From: Rhodocyclales bacterium GT-UBC
GTDB taxonomy: Bacteria; Pseudomonadota; Gammaproteobacteria; Burkholderiales; Rhodocyclaceae
Direction of reading: 5' to 3'
Assembly: GCA_003583745.1 (NCBI GenBank)
Contig: QXPY01000004.1
Location: 186,001 to 250,000 of the forward strand
DNA: 64,000 nucleotides
Both the position numbers and the translations under genes were made by a program. The notes under the pieces are model-generated. The model had not been told where the DNA came from. It saw only the letters and a program-made list of their open reading frames with translations, and did no database searches. Numbering within the stretch: position 1 is the first letter of the stretch; each line of letters starts with the position of its first letter. Of the stretch, positions 47,979 through 57,102 are shown one piece after another.

Positions 47979-48403
47979 TGGTTTTGTTCTTCTTCTCGTA
48001 CATCAAAAACGACAAAGGCGCCGTAACGCGCCCGATGGAAACGCTATGCCGTTAGGGCGGCGTTCAAGGAACCCGAATGTTACCGGCTAGTAGTATGACG
48101 GGCAAGAAAGCGGAAGGCCAAGGGGCTGGTCTATAAAGGCTTTCGGTGTGGCAGCGAAGGAGTTGTTTACGGCGCTCCCGCTGCCTTGGCGACTAGGGCC
48201 TGTAATTCATCGTTCGAGAGAGCCGCTCTCCGATAGATGCCTTGCCTCCATTATGGAGGCGCCGTTCTCGAAACCCGCGGCGGGCCTTCGATGCCTTAGT
48301 AACTCCTGCTGAAAGAGAGTTGTACAACGCCCACGTGTTTAGTATCCATAGATTGTCACCATGAAAAACACCGGGATGTTGATATTGAATACGGTTACAC
48401 ACT
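47979..48403. other. Intergenic region, 425 bp, upstream of the methylase
   Basis: No gene of note. It holds the methylase promoter region, a perfect 17-bp palindrome GCCTCCA-TTA-TGGAGGC at 48244-48260, and on the minus strand around 48178-48250 a short reading stretch that looks like the C-terminal end of a lost protein (ALSNDELQALVAKA then a stop). Confidence 0.4.
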
Positions 48404-50356
48404 TCACATACGTGCGAATGCGCTTCTCAGTGCTGCATGCGCGCGTTCAGCGCCATCTGTCCCACGCAAATGGGCGTAATGCTTCCGAACGGTGTCTTCC
48501 TTGTCATGAAGCACCTGAGCTGCGATTTCCCAAGCGCCAGGCATCGCCTTCAGAATTGCAGTTCCGTTGATGTAGCGGAAAGCATGAGGTCCAACTCCAG
48601 GACAATTCAACAGATAGTGCTTGGTCAGATGGAATACTCGCCGGTTAAGCGTTTCCCAGCCTTTGGTGGCAGCTTCGCCATCAGCCGACAGAAAGACATA
48701 ATCGGTTTCCCGGGCATGTGGCAGTAGTGGCCGGTAGCGCTTGATGTACCTTTCAAGGTCACTCCAAAGTGCCTCATCAACCGGCATGTCATAAGGTCGG
48801 TCCTTGGCTGCCCCCGCTTGGTTTTTAAAATACTCGGGAGGAATCACTATCCGCCATGAACCATCAGTGGTTTGCCTTAACTGGCCTGAGTTGTCATCCC
48901 TGTAGCTCAGCAGCTTCATGTTCTTTGCACGTAGCGGATTTGAGGCAAGAAGCTTGATGAGCAGGAGGTCTCGTGCCCAGATAGCTTCGGTAAGGCCGCC
49001 TGTACTGGGGCGATGAGTTTTCATCCGTTGCACCATGTCGCTGACCTCCTCCATGGGATTCGAGAGTTCCAATATGGCCTTGATGGGCTCGAATGTGTCC
49101 CGGGACTGCTTTTGCCGTGGGGTAAGTTGCTTCAAGGTTTTTTTAGTCCACTCAAAGGCCTTGGCGCATAACTCTGGCCAGCCAATGTCCCGACTGAGTG
49201 CAACATGCAGTGAGGCGGCCAGATGGGGGGATTGCGTTAGATAACCAGTGATGGGGTGAACCAGGCTTTTGACAAACTTGATGAAGCCGATGATGCCTTC
49301 ATGGATTTTTCCGTCGGCACGTTTGACCAGCCATTGGATGTAGTTGGACAGGTGGTTTATCGCCAGAACGCAGGTGAGTGTCTGCACGGTCTCGCTGGGG
49401 AGCTCCGCGCCTCCGGATGTTTTCTGCAATGTGAGCCACCCGCAATATCGGGTTAGTGCTGTCCAGTGAATCGTGGCTGTCGGGCAATATTTGCTGTCGA
49501 CGAAACAGTACCAAAGGGCTTCGTTTGCGACGAATGTTGTGTGTTCGGTTAAGTCCCATCGACCTCGTGCCTGGCGTTCCAAGGACGGGAGGAGGGAGGT
49601 CTTGTAAGAGACAAAGTCTGACCACTCTATTTTGAACGCATCCGATATGATTTTTAGTCGAAAGGGGTTCTGCTGGAACTGGCTGATACGTTTACGGTAG
49701 TTGATGGCATTGCTGGTGATAGGGGCGACTGCTGGAGTAACGTCTTCGCCACCCAGCAGGCAAACGAGCGCCCCTGGTTCCATGCCGAAGTACGACTCCA
49801 ATCGCCTGAGTTTGGGTATCGATGATGTCTGAGGTGTCGTTCCAGATGACCAGCGCTGGAGTGCGGAGTGCGAAATGCCAACGTTTTTCGCCAGTTTTTT
49901 GATACCACCTGCCTCTGACAGCAGTTCCCGGATGGCTATCTGAAAAGGTGGAAAGGTGCCGGTGTTGGCGGCCCGTTCCCGGTCCATCTGCAGCAATAAC
50001 GAGCGCCAATGACCGAGCAAGTTTTTTCGGTTCGCAATATAGCTCGTGCTGCGTTCTTCTTTGGTTAGCCTTGTGACATGCTCGCCCAGTCGGCGATAGT
50101 AGGCCGCGCGCAGATGAGAGCCGATTGCGCACTCTGCGCTGAAGCCATGGTCGGCCATAAAGGCCTTCATGGCAGTGAGATGGTTACTCAGGACCTGCGG
50201 GGATTTTCCGGTCCGTGCCATGGCGGTTTCCATGGCGACAACTAGCTGGCTGAATGTGGTGTCAGTGGTGGTCACGGGCTTTTTCCGTTGTGCCCGACTG
50301 ATACGCTGCGCTGTCTGCGAGTAATTATGTGACGCCGGCAGGAAGAAATGAGCCAT
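48404..50356 (-). CDS. Large tyrosine recombinase with internal HTH
   Basis: A 650-residue protein. The C-terminal domain has the tyrosine-recombinase pattern: Arg in ASNPLRAKNMKLL (about 490), HAFRYINGTAIL (HxxR, about 590) and HDKEDTVRKHYAHL with the presumed nucleophile Tyr. A helix-turn-helix lies at about 160-190 (GGIKKLAKNVGISHSALQRW). The ATG at 50356 has a clear AAGGAG Shine-Dalgarno. It belongs to a separate right-hand mobility module with an AlpA-like gene upstream in the same direction. GC is lower than in the defence module. Confidence 0.78.
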   Translation of the reverse strand: MAHFFLPASHNYSQTAQRISRAQRKKPVTTTDTTFSQLVVAMETAMARTGKSPQVLSNHLTAMKAFMADHGFSAECAIGSHLRAAYYRRLGEHVTRLTKEERSTSYIANRKNLLGHWRSLLLQMDRERAANTGTFPPFQIAIRELLSEAGGIKKLAKNVGISHSALQRWSSGTTPQTSSIPKLRRLESYFGMEPGALVCLLGGEDVTPAVAPITSNAINYRKRISQFQQNPFRLKIISDAFKIEWSDFVSYKTSLLPSLERQARGRWDLTEHTTFVANEALWYCFVDSKYCPTATIHWTALTRYCGWLTLQKTSGGAELPSETVQTLTCVLAINHLSNYIQWLVKRADGKIHEGIIGFIKFVKSLVHPITGYLTQSPHLAASLHVALSRDIGWPELCAKAFEWTKKTLKQLTPRQKQSRDTFEPIKAILELSNPMEEVSDMVQRMKTHRPSTGGLTEAIWARDLLLIKLLASNPLRAKNMKLLSYRDDNSGQLRQTTDGSWRIVIPPEYFKNQAGAAKDRPYDMPVDEALWSDLERYIKRYRPLLPHARETDYVFLSADGEAATKGWETLNRRVFHLTKHYLLNCPGVGPHAFRYINGTAILKAMPGAWEIAAQVLHDKEDTVRKHYAHLRGTDGAERAHAALRSAFARM

Positions 50357-50373
50357 GAGCCTAACTCCTTGTT

Positions 50374-50544
50374 TCATACAAGATAGCATAAAACTATCAA
50401 TGTGCACTGCCTTACAAGGCGTAGGCTATCGTTCTCATTATTTCTGTGCAGGGAGTGCATCAGTCGGGCGAGTTCAACTCGCCCTCGGTATAGCGAATCC
50501 GCAATATTTTCAGGGGTAATCAGAGCTAAATTGTGCTCTGCCAT
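50374..50544 (-). CDS. Small hypothetical protein between recombinase and AlpA genes
   Basis: A 56-codon ORF starting inside the end of the alpA-like gene (19-base overlap) and ending 17 bp before the recombinase start. The sequence (ITPENIADSLYRGRVELARL and a Cys-containing end) looks like a real protein but matches no family I know. Confidence 0.4.
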   Translation of the reverse strand: MAEHNLALITPENIADSLYRGRVELARLMHSLHRNNENDSLRLVRQCTLIVLCYLV

Positions 50545-50738
50545 GCTTCCTGGGCGGCAACCAGTCGACGTTTCCAGGCGGCTACGGCCTTTTCGGTCCA
50601 ATACACATGTTTTCCCAGGCGGATTGGCGGCGGAAATGAACCGTCACGAACCATGTTTTCAAGGGTCCGGACCGAGATTCGGAGGTGTTGGCAAAGTTCG
50701 TGTTTGGAAATAAATTGGGTGTTGTCGTTGAGGGTCAT
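50526..50738 (-). CDS. AlpA/excisionase-like DNA-binding protein
   Basis: A 70-residue winged-helix protein with the AlpA/HTH_17 pattern FISKHELCQHLRISVRTLEN and FPPPIRLGKHVYWTEKAVAAW. Such proteins act as excisionases or activators of the integrase gene. It sits directly upstream of the large recombinase, so the two probably control excision of the right-hand module. Confidence 0.82.
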   Translation of the reverse strand: MTLNDNTQFISKHELCQHLRISVRTLENMVRDGSFPPPIRLGKHVYWTEKAVAAWKRRLVAAQEAWQSTI

Positions 50739-51238
50739 AGCAGGCTCGAAAGCATATTTGGGCCTTGTGTAGCAATCTTCGGTGTTTTCTTTGAATTTCC
50801 GCCGCTCGCTATCAGAGTTCAGTTGCCGCTGTAAGCGAGCCCGGGGTTGATGCGCTTTCGGTCAGCTCAGATTTCAAAAACCTACGCCAAAATCCGCCAA
50901 CGGCTCCACCTATCCAAGGGCTTGGCAAAGTTTAGGGTTTGTTGCTTGGGTAACCGATTTTTGGCGGCGTCATGAAGACAAGCCAAGCGCCTGTCGCGGT
51001 AGCAATCGGTAACCCCGGTGGCGTCTTGGTATGTGACTGACTAGCGAATGCGTTGAGGACGAAGGGGGTCTTCGTTGCAAAGCAAATTATGTTTTGCTAT
51101 AAAAAGGGCGACACTGGAAGCTGGCACTTCCCGAGTCAGATGTTTTGTCTGTCCAGCAGCATCACTATTGCAAATACCAGCGCTTTACTGATGTGGCGTT
51201 TCAGTCTTAGCAATTTCCAGGATATTCAAAGTTCCACC

Positions 51239-51267
51239 AAGAAGCCCCGCTTGTCGGGGCTTCTTTA
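51239..51267 (+). terminator. Rho-independent terminator
   Basis: A perfect 11-bp stem AAGAAGCCCCG/CGGGGCTTCTT with a 5-base loop is followed by a short T run. The stem is symmetrical, so it could stop transcripts from either side; no gene ends close to it on the plus strand. Confidence 0.7.
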
Positions 51268-51353
51268 TGATGACCTCCCTGTCGCCTGGTTTGGGGCGGG
51301 CAGGGGCGCCTAAGGGGGGCATTTCTAGTTACGGTGTAGGTGACCTCATAACC

Positions 51354-51403
51354 TGAGAAAACGGGACCCATAAATTGAGAAATTTATGGGTCGTTTTTTC
51401 TCA
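51354..51403. repeat. 50-bp near-perfect palindrome
   Basis: Two 23-base arms (51354-51376 and 51381-51403) match in 20 of 23 positions around a GAGA centre; both begin TGAGAAAA at the outside and share GACCCATAAATT towards the centre. It may be a bidirectional terminator, a recombination site or the end of an unrecognised element. Confidence 0.75.
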
Positions 51404-51576
51404 ATAGTTAATGCCACTGGAACGCAGTCAGGTGTTGGTTGCGACTGCCTGATGTCCCCAGCGTCTTGTCACGAAGGACGGCACTCGACCTATCTCGGAC
51501 ATTCGCCGTCCGTACCGGCTACGTCGACTTCAGTGCACATTGCCGCCAAACCATCAGGGCTGATTCCCTTGTCGCT

Positions 51577-52788
51577 TCACTTGTTGTGCTGCCGAAATGC
51601 CTTCCAGAGCATCAGGTCGTAGCTGATTTTCAATACCCCGCAAGCGACCAACGGTGCGGCAAGCCAGCCTGCTGCAAACAGCGCCCCACCAATCGTCGGA
51701 CTAATGGCCGACGCCAAGCTGCGCGGGACAGCCGTAAAACTTGCTGCCGCCGAACGCTCCGCCGGTGTCACCACCTCCATCACGAAGGCGCTGCGCACTG
51801 GCACGTCCATCTGCGACAACAGCGCTCGTACGAAGAGCAGTGCAAACGCCAGTTCGAGACTGGGCACAAAGGCCGCCATGATGAGGCAAATGCTGGCGGG
51901 GATATGGGTGAACACCATCGTATTCACCAAGCCGATGCGCTCGGCTACCTTCGGGGCAATGAGTTGCGACAGCGCAGACAACAGCCCCGCCCAGAAGAAA
52001 AAGTTGCCAGCGGACAAGAGGGATAGGTCGAAACGCTGAAAGAACCAAAGCGCCATCAAGGCATTGATTACCAGCCCTCCCGCAAAGGAATCCAGGGAGA
52101 ACAGCAACGCCAATCGAACCACGACGCCCTTCGATTCGGCCAGCGGTTGCGCTGGTGCTGCCTCGGACTCCCGTTCCTGCACCGGTATCCCGCGATACAG
52201 CAGCCAGACCACGCCACCCACTAGCCCGTAGACCAGGAACATCACCCGGAATGCCGTCAGCTGTTCGATACCTATGGTCGCCACCAGCAGTTGTGGAAGA
52301 CCGGACGCCAGCGCACCCAATGCGGCAAACAGAGCGCCCAGCAAGGAATAGCGCGCAAACACGGCAGTACTGGCAGCGCCGTGGCTGGACTCAGCCAACC
52401 GGGCGTGTTCGAGAGGCAGAAACACGCTGACATCGCCGGAACTGGGATTCAGGGTGCCAATGAAAGCGACCAGGAGCAGCGGCCAGAAGGCCGACAGGCT
52501 GGCGAAGGAAAGTCCAGTGCCCAACATCAGCAGCGCGGCGCCCAGCAGCAGATGCCGGTGATGGAAACGATGACCCCAGGCACCGACCGCCAGGGTGGCG
52601 AAGGCTGACCCCAGTAATGTAGCCGTGCTCAGGAGGCCTACCTCAAGTGTTCCAAAGCCGAGTGCCAGCAGGTAGGCCGGCAACAGAACCGCCACATAGC
52701 CATCGGCAAACGCCCGCAGCGCCTTGCCCACCAAGAGGGGCAGGACTACGCGTTCAACGCCATCCGGCAGGAGCCATCGACCAATCAC
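51577..52788 (-). CDS. MFS transporter of the chromate operon
   Basis: A 403-residue 12-helix MFS permease. The GTG at 52788 overlaps the previous stop (GTGA) and is preferred over the longer frame, because the protein then starts a few residues before VLPLLVGKALRAFADGY, the first conserved helix. It is the last gene of the chrB-chrA operon; MFS genes paired with stand-alone ChrB domains recur in chromate clusters. The substrate is unknown, perhaps chromate or a stress-related ion. Confidence 0.8.
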   Translation of the reverse strand: MIGRWLLPDGVERVVLPLLVGKALRAFADGYVAVLLPAYLLALGFGTLEVGLLSTATLLGSAFATLAVGAWGHRFHHRHLLLGAALLMLGTGLSFASLSAFWPLLLVAFIGTLNPSSGDVSVFLPLEHARLAESSHGAASTAVFARYSLLGALFAALGALASGLPQLLVATIGIEQLTAFRVMFLVYGLVGGVVWLLYRGIPVQERESEAAPAQPLAESKGVVVRLALLFSLDSFAGGLVINALMALWFFQRFDLSLLSAGNFFFWAGLLSALSQLIAPKVAERIGLVNTMVFTHIPASICLIMAAFVPSLELAFALLFVRALLSQMDVPVRSAFVMEVVTPAERSAAASFTAVPRSLASAISPTIGGALFAAGWLAAPLVACGVLKISYDLMLWKAFRQHNK

Positions 52789-53240
52789 TTCAGCCCCAAA
52801 AACCGACCTACCTTCTTCAAGGGTGTATCGCCACACCACGCGTAGAGCGCATCGTAAATGACCATGCCGTGGACCAGCATCTCGTGGTCATCGGTGAAAT
52901 TCAGCGACAGCCCTTTGGAGATGGCTAGCAGGCCAGCTGCCTCCTTGGCCAACTCTGGCTGCCCGCAATCCGCACCACGCACAATGAGCGCCAGCTTGTT
53001 CAGTGCCGTATCTTGAAGTGCGTACTTGGCAATGAAAGCATCGAAGCTGCACTGGTCGCCATGGTGTCCCAGTTCGACATTGGGCACGTCGTAGGGAATT
53101 GCCCCGGTTTCGGTTGCAATCCGCATCACGTCGCCAGCGGGGACGTAGAGAAACTCCGGGCTTTCATCGACAAACCGGCTGACCAGCCACGGGCAGGCGA
53201 TGCGGTCAATCTTGGGCCGTTCACGCGTAATCCATTTCAT
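52785..53240 (-). CDS. Stand-alone ChrB C-terminal-like chromate resistance protein
   Basis: A 151-residue protein corresponding to the chromate-resistance domain found at the C-terminus of ChrB (KWITRERPKIDRIACPWLVS, FLYVPAGDV, ELGHHGDQCSFDAFI). The same operon also encodes full-length ChrB, so the domain is duplicated. A GGAGG Shine-Dalgarno lies 8 bases before the ATG. It overlaps both neighbours by 4 bases. Confidence 0.85.
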   Translation of the reverse strand: MKWITRERPKIDRIACPWLVSRFVDESPEFLYVPAGDVMRIATETGAIPYDVPNVELGHHGDQCSFDAFIAKYALQDTALNKLALIVRGADCGQPELAKEAAGLLAISKGLSLNFTDDHEMLVHGMVIYDALYAWCGDTPLKKVGRFLGLK

Positions 53241-53623
53241 CGGGATACCTCCGTTCGGTTGGGTTGTAGTGGAGTCAGGTTGCCGGCCAGCACTTCCTGG
53301 CCATCCAGGAAGAGGCGAATCGTCTGGCCTTGCTGGCGAACCTCGTAGCATTCCTCAGGGGCCTTGGATTTTGCCCAGCGCCAGCAAAGCTCGTTACCCA
53401 CAACCCGCCAGTGTCCTTGAGCGGGCTTGCCCATATTCATGCCACGTAATTCACCGCCAGCCATAAATTGGTAGGCAAAGTGGACACCATCGCCGAAATC
53501 CTGATTGGTGAAGGCTTGGGTAAGCGCATTGCCGCGAAGCTTCATCCAGCCCTTGTCGGCTGCCATCGCATTGAGGGACATGGCGACGGTTGCCATGGCA
53601 ATAAGCCATCGTGCGCGTCCCAT
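53237..53623 (-). CDS. Small exported protein of the chromate operon
   Basis: A 128-residue protein with a signal peptide (ARWLIAMATVAMSLNAMAAD, cleavage likely near residue 23) and a mature beta-rich part with two cysteines in NELCWRWAKSKAPEECYEV. It resembles small periplasmic proteins of unknown function seen in metal-resistance operons. It starts 8 bp after the chrA stop and overlaps the next gene (ATGA). Confidence 0.65.
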   Translation of the reverse strand: MGRARWLIAMATVAMSLNAMAADKGWMKLRGNALTQAFTNQDFGDGVHFAYQFMAGGELRGMNMGKPAQGHWRVVGNELCWRWAKSKAPEECYEVRQQGQTIRLFLDGQEVLAGNLTPLQPNRTEVSR

Positions 53624-53631
53624 GGCATGGC

Positions 53632-54993
53632 TCACAGGAAGAAAGTCTTCACCAGAAAGCCGATGACGGCACAGCCGGCAATGACATGGATGACGTTCGC
53701 CTTGAAGCGGAACAACGCAATCGCTGCGCCCAAAGCAATGAGGGCCGACACCCATTCAAACGAACCCTCGAAGCCCTTCGGCCACAGAACGTGGTAACCG
53801 AAGAACAAGGCCAGGTTCAGGATGACGCCGACCACCGCCGCTGTGATGGCGGTCAGCGGCGCCGTAAACTTCAGGTCGTTATGGGTTGTCTCGATGAAGG
53901 GGCCACCCATCAGGATGAAGACGAAGGACGGCAGGAAGGTGAACCAGGTGACCAGCATGGCTGCCACAGCACCGGCCAGGAACAGGCTGTCCGGGCCGAA
54001 CACCCCTTTGACGTAGCCACCGACGAAGCCCACGAAGGTGACGACCATGATGAGCGGCCCCGGCGTGGTTTCGCCCAGCGCCAGGCCGTCAATCATCTGC
54101 GTCGGCGTCAGCCAGCCATAGTGCCCGACGGCACCCTGATACACGTAGGGCAGTACGGCGTAGGCGCCACCGAAGGTCAGTAGCGCGGCCTTGGTAAAGA
54201 ACCAACCCATCTGGGTTAGGGTATGGTCCCAGCCGTAGCTGGCCGTCAGTAGCCCCATCGGAATCAACCACAGCAAGCCGCCCACGATAGCGACTTGCCA
54301 TAGGTGGGTCCAGCTGAACAGGGCATGCACCGGTGTCGGCGTATCGTCGTCGATGAGCGCCCGGCCGAACGACTTGTCTGCCTTGCCATGACCACCACCG
54401 GCCTTGAACTTGTCCGGAGCGATGCGACCGCCGAAGTAGCCAATGGCGGCCGCCGCTGCGACGATGGCCGGGAATGGGACATTGAGCGCAAAGATAGCAA
54501 CGAACGAAGCGGCCGCGATGGCCCACAGCACGTTGTTCTTCAGGGCACGCGAGCCGATGCGATGCGCTGCCTGAACCACAATGGCCGTCACCGCCGGCTT
54601 GATGCCGTAGAACAGGCCGGCCACCAGCGGCACATCGCCGAAGGCAATATAGACCCACGACAAGCCAATCAGGATGAACAACGAGGGCAGCACGAACAGG
54701 CCACCGGCCACGATGCCGCCCCAGGTGCGGTGCATCAGCCAGCCGATATAGGTCGCCAGTTGTTGTGCCTCCGGGCCGGGCAGCACCATGCAGTAGTTCA
54801 GGGCATGCAGGAAGCGCCGTTCGGAAATCCAGCGCCGACGCTCCACCAACTCCTGGTGCATGATGGCAATCTGCCCGGCGGGGCCGCCAAAGCTGATGAA
54901 GCCGAGCTTCAGCCAAAAGATGAAAGCCTGCCAGAAGCTGACTTCAGCCGGTTGGGTATCCAATGTTTCGGGTTTTGCAGTCAGGGTGTTCAT
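53632..54993 (-). CDS. chrA: Chromate efflux transporter ChrA
   Basis: A 453-residue long-chain ChrA of the CHR family, with two homologous halves of about six helices each. Conserved segments include [15 protein letters not shown] (about 34-48), the [13 protein letters not shown] motif (about 73-85) and, in the second half, [12 protein letters not shown] and [14 protein letters not shown]. It extrudes chromate using the proton-motive force. It is coupled to chrB by an ATGA overlap. Confidence 0.95.
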   Translation of the reverse strand: MNTLTAKPETLDTQPAEVSFWQAFIFWLKLGFISFGGPAGQIAIMHQELVERRRWISERRFLHALNYCMVLPGPEAQQLATYIGWLMHRTWGGIVAGGLFVLPSLFILIGLSWVYIAFGDVPLVAGLFYGIKPAVTAIVVQAAHRIGSRALKNNVLWAIAAASFVAIFALNVPFPAIVAAAAAIGYFGGRIAPDKFKAGGGHGKADKSFGRALIDDDTPTPVHALFSWTHLWQVAIVGGLLWLIPMGLLTASYGWDHTLTQMGWFFTKAALLTFGGAYAVLPYVYQGAVGHYGWLTPTQMIDGLALGETTPGPLIMVVTFVGFVGGYVKGVFGPDSLFLAGAVAAMLVTWFTFLPSFVFILMGGPFIETTHNDLKFTAPLTAITAAVVGVILNLALFFGYHVLWPKGFEGSFEWVSALIALGAAIALFRFKANVIHVIAGCAVIGFLVKTFFL

Positions 54994-55931
54994 GATTTGG
55001 GGCCTTTCTCAAATGTGGCCTGTAGTCCGTCGAAAATCTTGCTGGCCAGTGCGAGAAGCTGGTCATCATCGGTAATGGTGTCGCGCAGGCCGGCCAAGGC
55101 ACTCTCAATACCCACAGCCTCGGGCGGTTGTACGCCGCCGACATCGAGGAAATGCACGAGTGAGCCAATGCGTTGCAGCGCGGCGGTTTCCAGCCCGAAG
55201 CTGGCCAGCAGAACCTCAAAACTCACCCGGGCGCCGACATGGGTGAAAGCGGCGCCATCGAAATCGAAGCCCAGTGCATCGGCTGGGCAGTCGCTCGGTG
55301 ACGGCAGCCAGAGAATCGTGGCCTTCGGGTCGATGCAGCGGCGAATCAGCCAGGCGCAGGCCAGCCGGTCCACCCAGGGGCGTTGGCGAGTGGCCCAGAC
55401 CCGCCCTTGGTAATCAGGAATGTTCAGTTGGGCAATCGCCCCGTGGACCACCGGGTGTGGTTCATCCGGCGACAGGGCCCAGGCCGCTCGCAGTTCCAGG
55501 TCACGCAAGGCTGCCTCAGCCTGCTTCTGTGCTTCGCCGGGGAAGAAGTCGATGGCGGCCAAGCCGGTGAAGGCCTTGCGTAGCTTCCGGGCCTGCTTCA
55601 TTGCATCGTTGGCAGTGTCCGGCGCCAGCTTGTCGCGGGCGCTAGCGATGTCCCCCAGCAGAATGGCAAAGTCGGCACTACGGTCAAACAAGGCGACGAA
55701 GTTGCTTTCCTTGGGCTCTTCAAGACGGACCACCAAGGCACTGCCTTCTGCCGCCAGGACATCCGCTGCCACTGTGTCCAGCGTCTCCCGGCAATCCTCG
55801 CGTTCCGGCATCAAATAAACACCATCGCGGAGAACCGCGGCGCCTGACGCCTTGAGGTTGCGCCAGGCGCGCATACGGGCTGTCGCGTTCTCCGTGGGCA
55901 GACTGGTAATGAGTGCAATCCATGTATTCAT
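54990..55931 (-). CDS. chrB: Chromate resistance regulator ChrB
   Basis: A 313-residue full-length ChrB: an N-terminal domain (about 1-165, starting [20 protein letters not shown]) and a C-terminal chromate-resistance domain (about 180-305) with [17 protein letters not shown]. ChrB acts as the chromate-responsive regulator of the operon. A 16-bp palindrome spans its start codon. It is the first gene of the five-gene chromate operon and divergent from an EamA exporter. Confidence 0.92.
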   Translation of the reverse strand: MNTWIALITSLPTENATARMRAWRNLKASGAAVLRDGVYLMPEREDCRETLDTVAADVLAAEGSALVVRLEEPKESNFVALFDRSADFAILLGDIASARDKLAPDTANDAMKQARKLRKAFTGLAAIDFFPGEAQKQAEAALRDLELRAAWALSPDEPHPVVHGAIAQLNIPDYQGRVWATRQRPWVDRLACAWLIRRCIDPKATILWLPSPSDCPADALGFDFDGAAFTHVGARVSFEVLLASFGLETAALQRIGSLVHFLDVGGVQPPEAVGIESALAGLRDTITDDDQLLALASKIFDGLQATFEKGPKS

Positions 55932-55938
55932 GAATACA
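55923..55938. promoter_or_regulatory. Palindrome over the chrB start codon
   Basis: TGTATTCA-TGAATACA is a perfect 16-bp palindrome covering the chrB ATG. It is a plausible binding site for ChrB itself or another repressor. Confidence 0.5.
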
Positions 55939-56043
55939 CTCTACAATTAAGTAACGACTTCTACAAATACGTTCTTAAGCTACGCATAATGTGGATGCCT
56001 TAAGCTCGTGCCACAATCAGTTAACTGTTTCCTTCTCGTCACC

Positions 56044-57096
56044 ATGAGTCCTCGCAGTTCCGCCTTCAATCCGGGCGTTGTCGCCGCTCTCGTCGCTGCC
56101 TTGTTATTTGGTGCCAGTGCGCCCATTGCCAAATGGCTACTCCAGGATGCCAGCCCCTGGGTGCTTGCCGGACTTTTGTACTTGGGCTCTGGCATAGGAC
56201 TGAGCCTGTACCGATTAGTCTCCCACGCGCAACCTGTCTCGCTTCAGCGGGGTGAAACCGGTTGGTTTGCTGGTGCAGTGCTCAGCGGCGGGGTGATTGG
56301 ACCGGTACTGCTGATGTACGGCCTGACTGGCATGCCGGCGTCTGGTGCGGCGCTTTTGTTGAATGCCGAAGGGGTTTTGACCGCGCTGCTGGCATGGGTG
56401 GTCTTCAAGGAGAACTTCGACCGTCGCATTGGGCTGGGGATGCTGACAATTGCTGGCGGTGCGGTGGTTCTGAGTTGGCCAGGCGAAGCACGGTTTGCCG
56501 GAGCGTGGCCGGCGCTGGCCATTCTTGGTGCTTGCCTGTGCTGGGCTATCGACAATAATTTGACGCGTAAGGTATCGCTGGCCGATGCGACTTGGATTGC
56601 TGCCATCAAGGGCTCCGTCGCGGGTAGCGTTAACCTGATGCTGGCACTTCTGCTTGGCGGAGAAATGCCTAATTGGTGGTCAATCCAGGCGGCACTGGTG
56701 GTTGGTCTTTTGGCTTATGGCGTCAGCCTTGTTTTATTCGTGATTGGGATGCGACATCTCGGCACTGCCCGGGCCGGCGCCTATTTCTCAGTGGCTCCGT
56801 TTTTCGGAGCCGTTCTCGCAGTCTTGAGCGGTGAGTCGGTCACCCTCCCACTTCTGGTGGCAGGTGCGCTCATGGCGCTAGGAATTTGGCTCCATCTGAC
56901 GGAGCGGCACGAACATCAACATGCTCACGCAGCCATGGAACACACCCATGAGCATGTCCATGACGAGCACCACCAGCACACGCACGACATGCCTGTTCCG
57001 CCGGGCACCAAGCATACCCATGCGCATCGGCATGAGCCCATGGTGCACGTCCATGCCCATTTCCCCGATGCGCATCATCAGGGGCACACGCACTGA
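56044..57096 (+). CDS. EamA-family exporter with histidine-rich tail
   Basis: A 350-residue DMT-superfamily transporter with two EamA repeats (ten helices, about residues 12-295), followed by a cytoplasmic tail of about 55 residues with over 20 histidines, many as HxH (HEHVHDEHHQHTHD, HTHAHRH). Such tails bind transition metals, so the protein may export a metal or a metal-ligand complex. It is divergent from the chromate operon. The ATG at 56044 is chosen; a GTG at 56008 would add 12 residues without a known motif. Confidence 0.82.
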   Translation: MSPRSSAFNPGVVAALVAALLFGASAPIAKWLLQDASPWVLAGLLYLGSGIGLSLYRLVSHAQPVSLQRGETGWFAGAVLSGGVIGPVLLMYGLTGMPASGAALLLNAEGVLTALLAWVVFKENFDRRIGLGMLTIAGGAVVLSWPGEARFAGAWPALAILGACLCWAIDNNLTRKVSLADATWIAAIKGSVAGSVNLMLALLLGGEMPNWWSIQAALVVGLLAYGVSLVLFVIGMRHLGTARAGAYFSVAPFFGAVLAVLSGESVTLPLLVAGALMALGIWLHLTERHEHQHAHAAMEHTHEHVHDEHHQHTHDMPVPPGTKHTHAHRHEPMVHVHAHFPDAHHQGHTH

Positions 57097-57102
57097 GGAA
57101 GA

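Larger units (their letters stand above)
30232..50738. mobile_element. Integrated genomic island beside tRNA-Phe
   Basis: The left boundary is inferred from the tyrosine integrase gene starting about 240 bp after tRNA-Phe and reading away from it. The element carries an integrase, XRE regulator and DUF3987 replication-type gene at the left, a defence module in the middle, and a second recombinase with an AlpA-like gene at the right. No copy of the tRNA 3' end was found on the right, so the end given here is the last recognisable mobility gene, not a proven att site. The metal-resistance genes beyond may belong to the same or an adjacent element. Confidence 0.65.
50739..51576. other. Intergenic region, 838 bp, between the island and the metal genes
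   Basis: No gene found. It includes the promoter side of the AlpA module, a terminator at 51239 and a long palindrome at 51354-51403. The position between two cargo regions suggests an element boundary, but no target-site duplication was seen. Confidence 0.5.

Noticed and set aside
48178..48250. Minus-strand coding remnant downstream of the second recombinase
   Set aside because: Reads like a protein C-terminus for about 22 codons but is preceded at once by a stop; too short to call a pseudogene.
30232..50738. Insertion sequences or CRISPR array in the island
   Set aside because: No transposase-like protein, terminal repeats with target duplication, or spaced direct repeats were seen; the 9-bp and 13-bp repeats have the wrong form for CRISPR.
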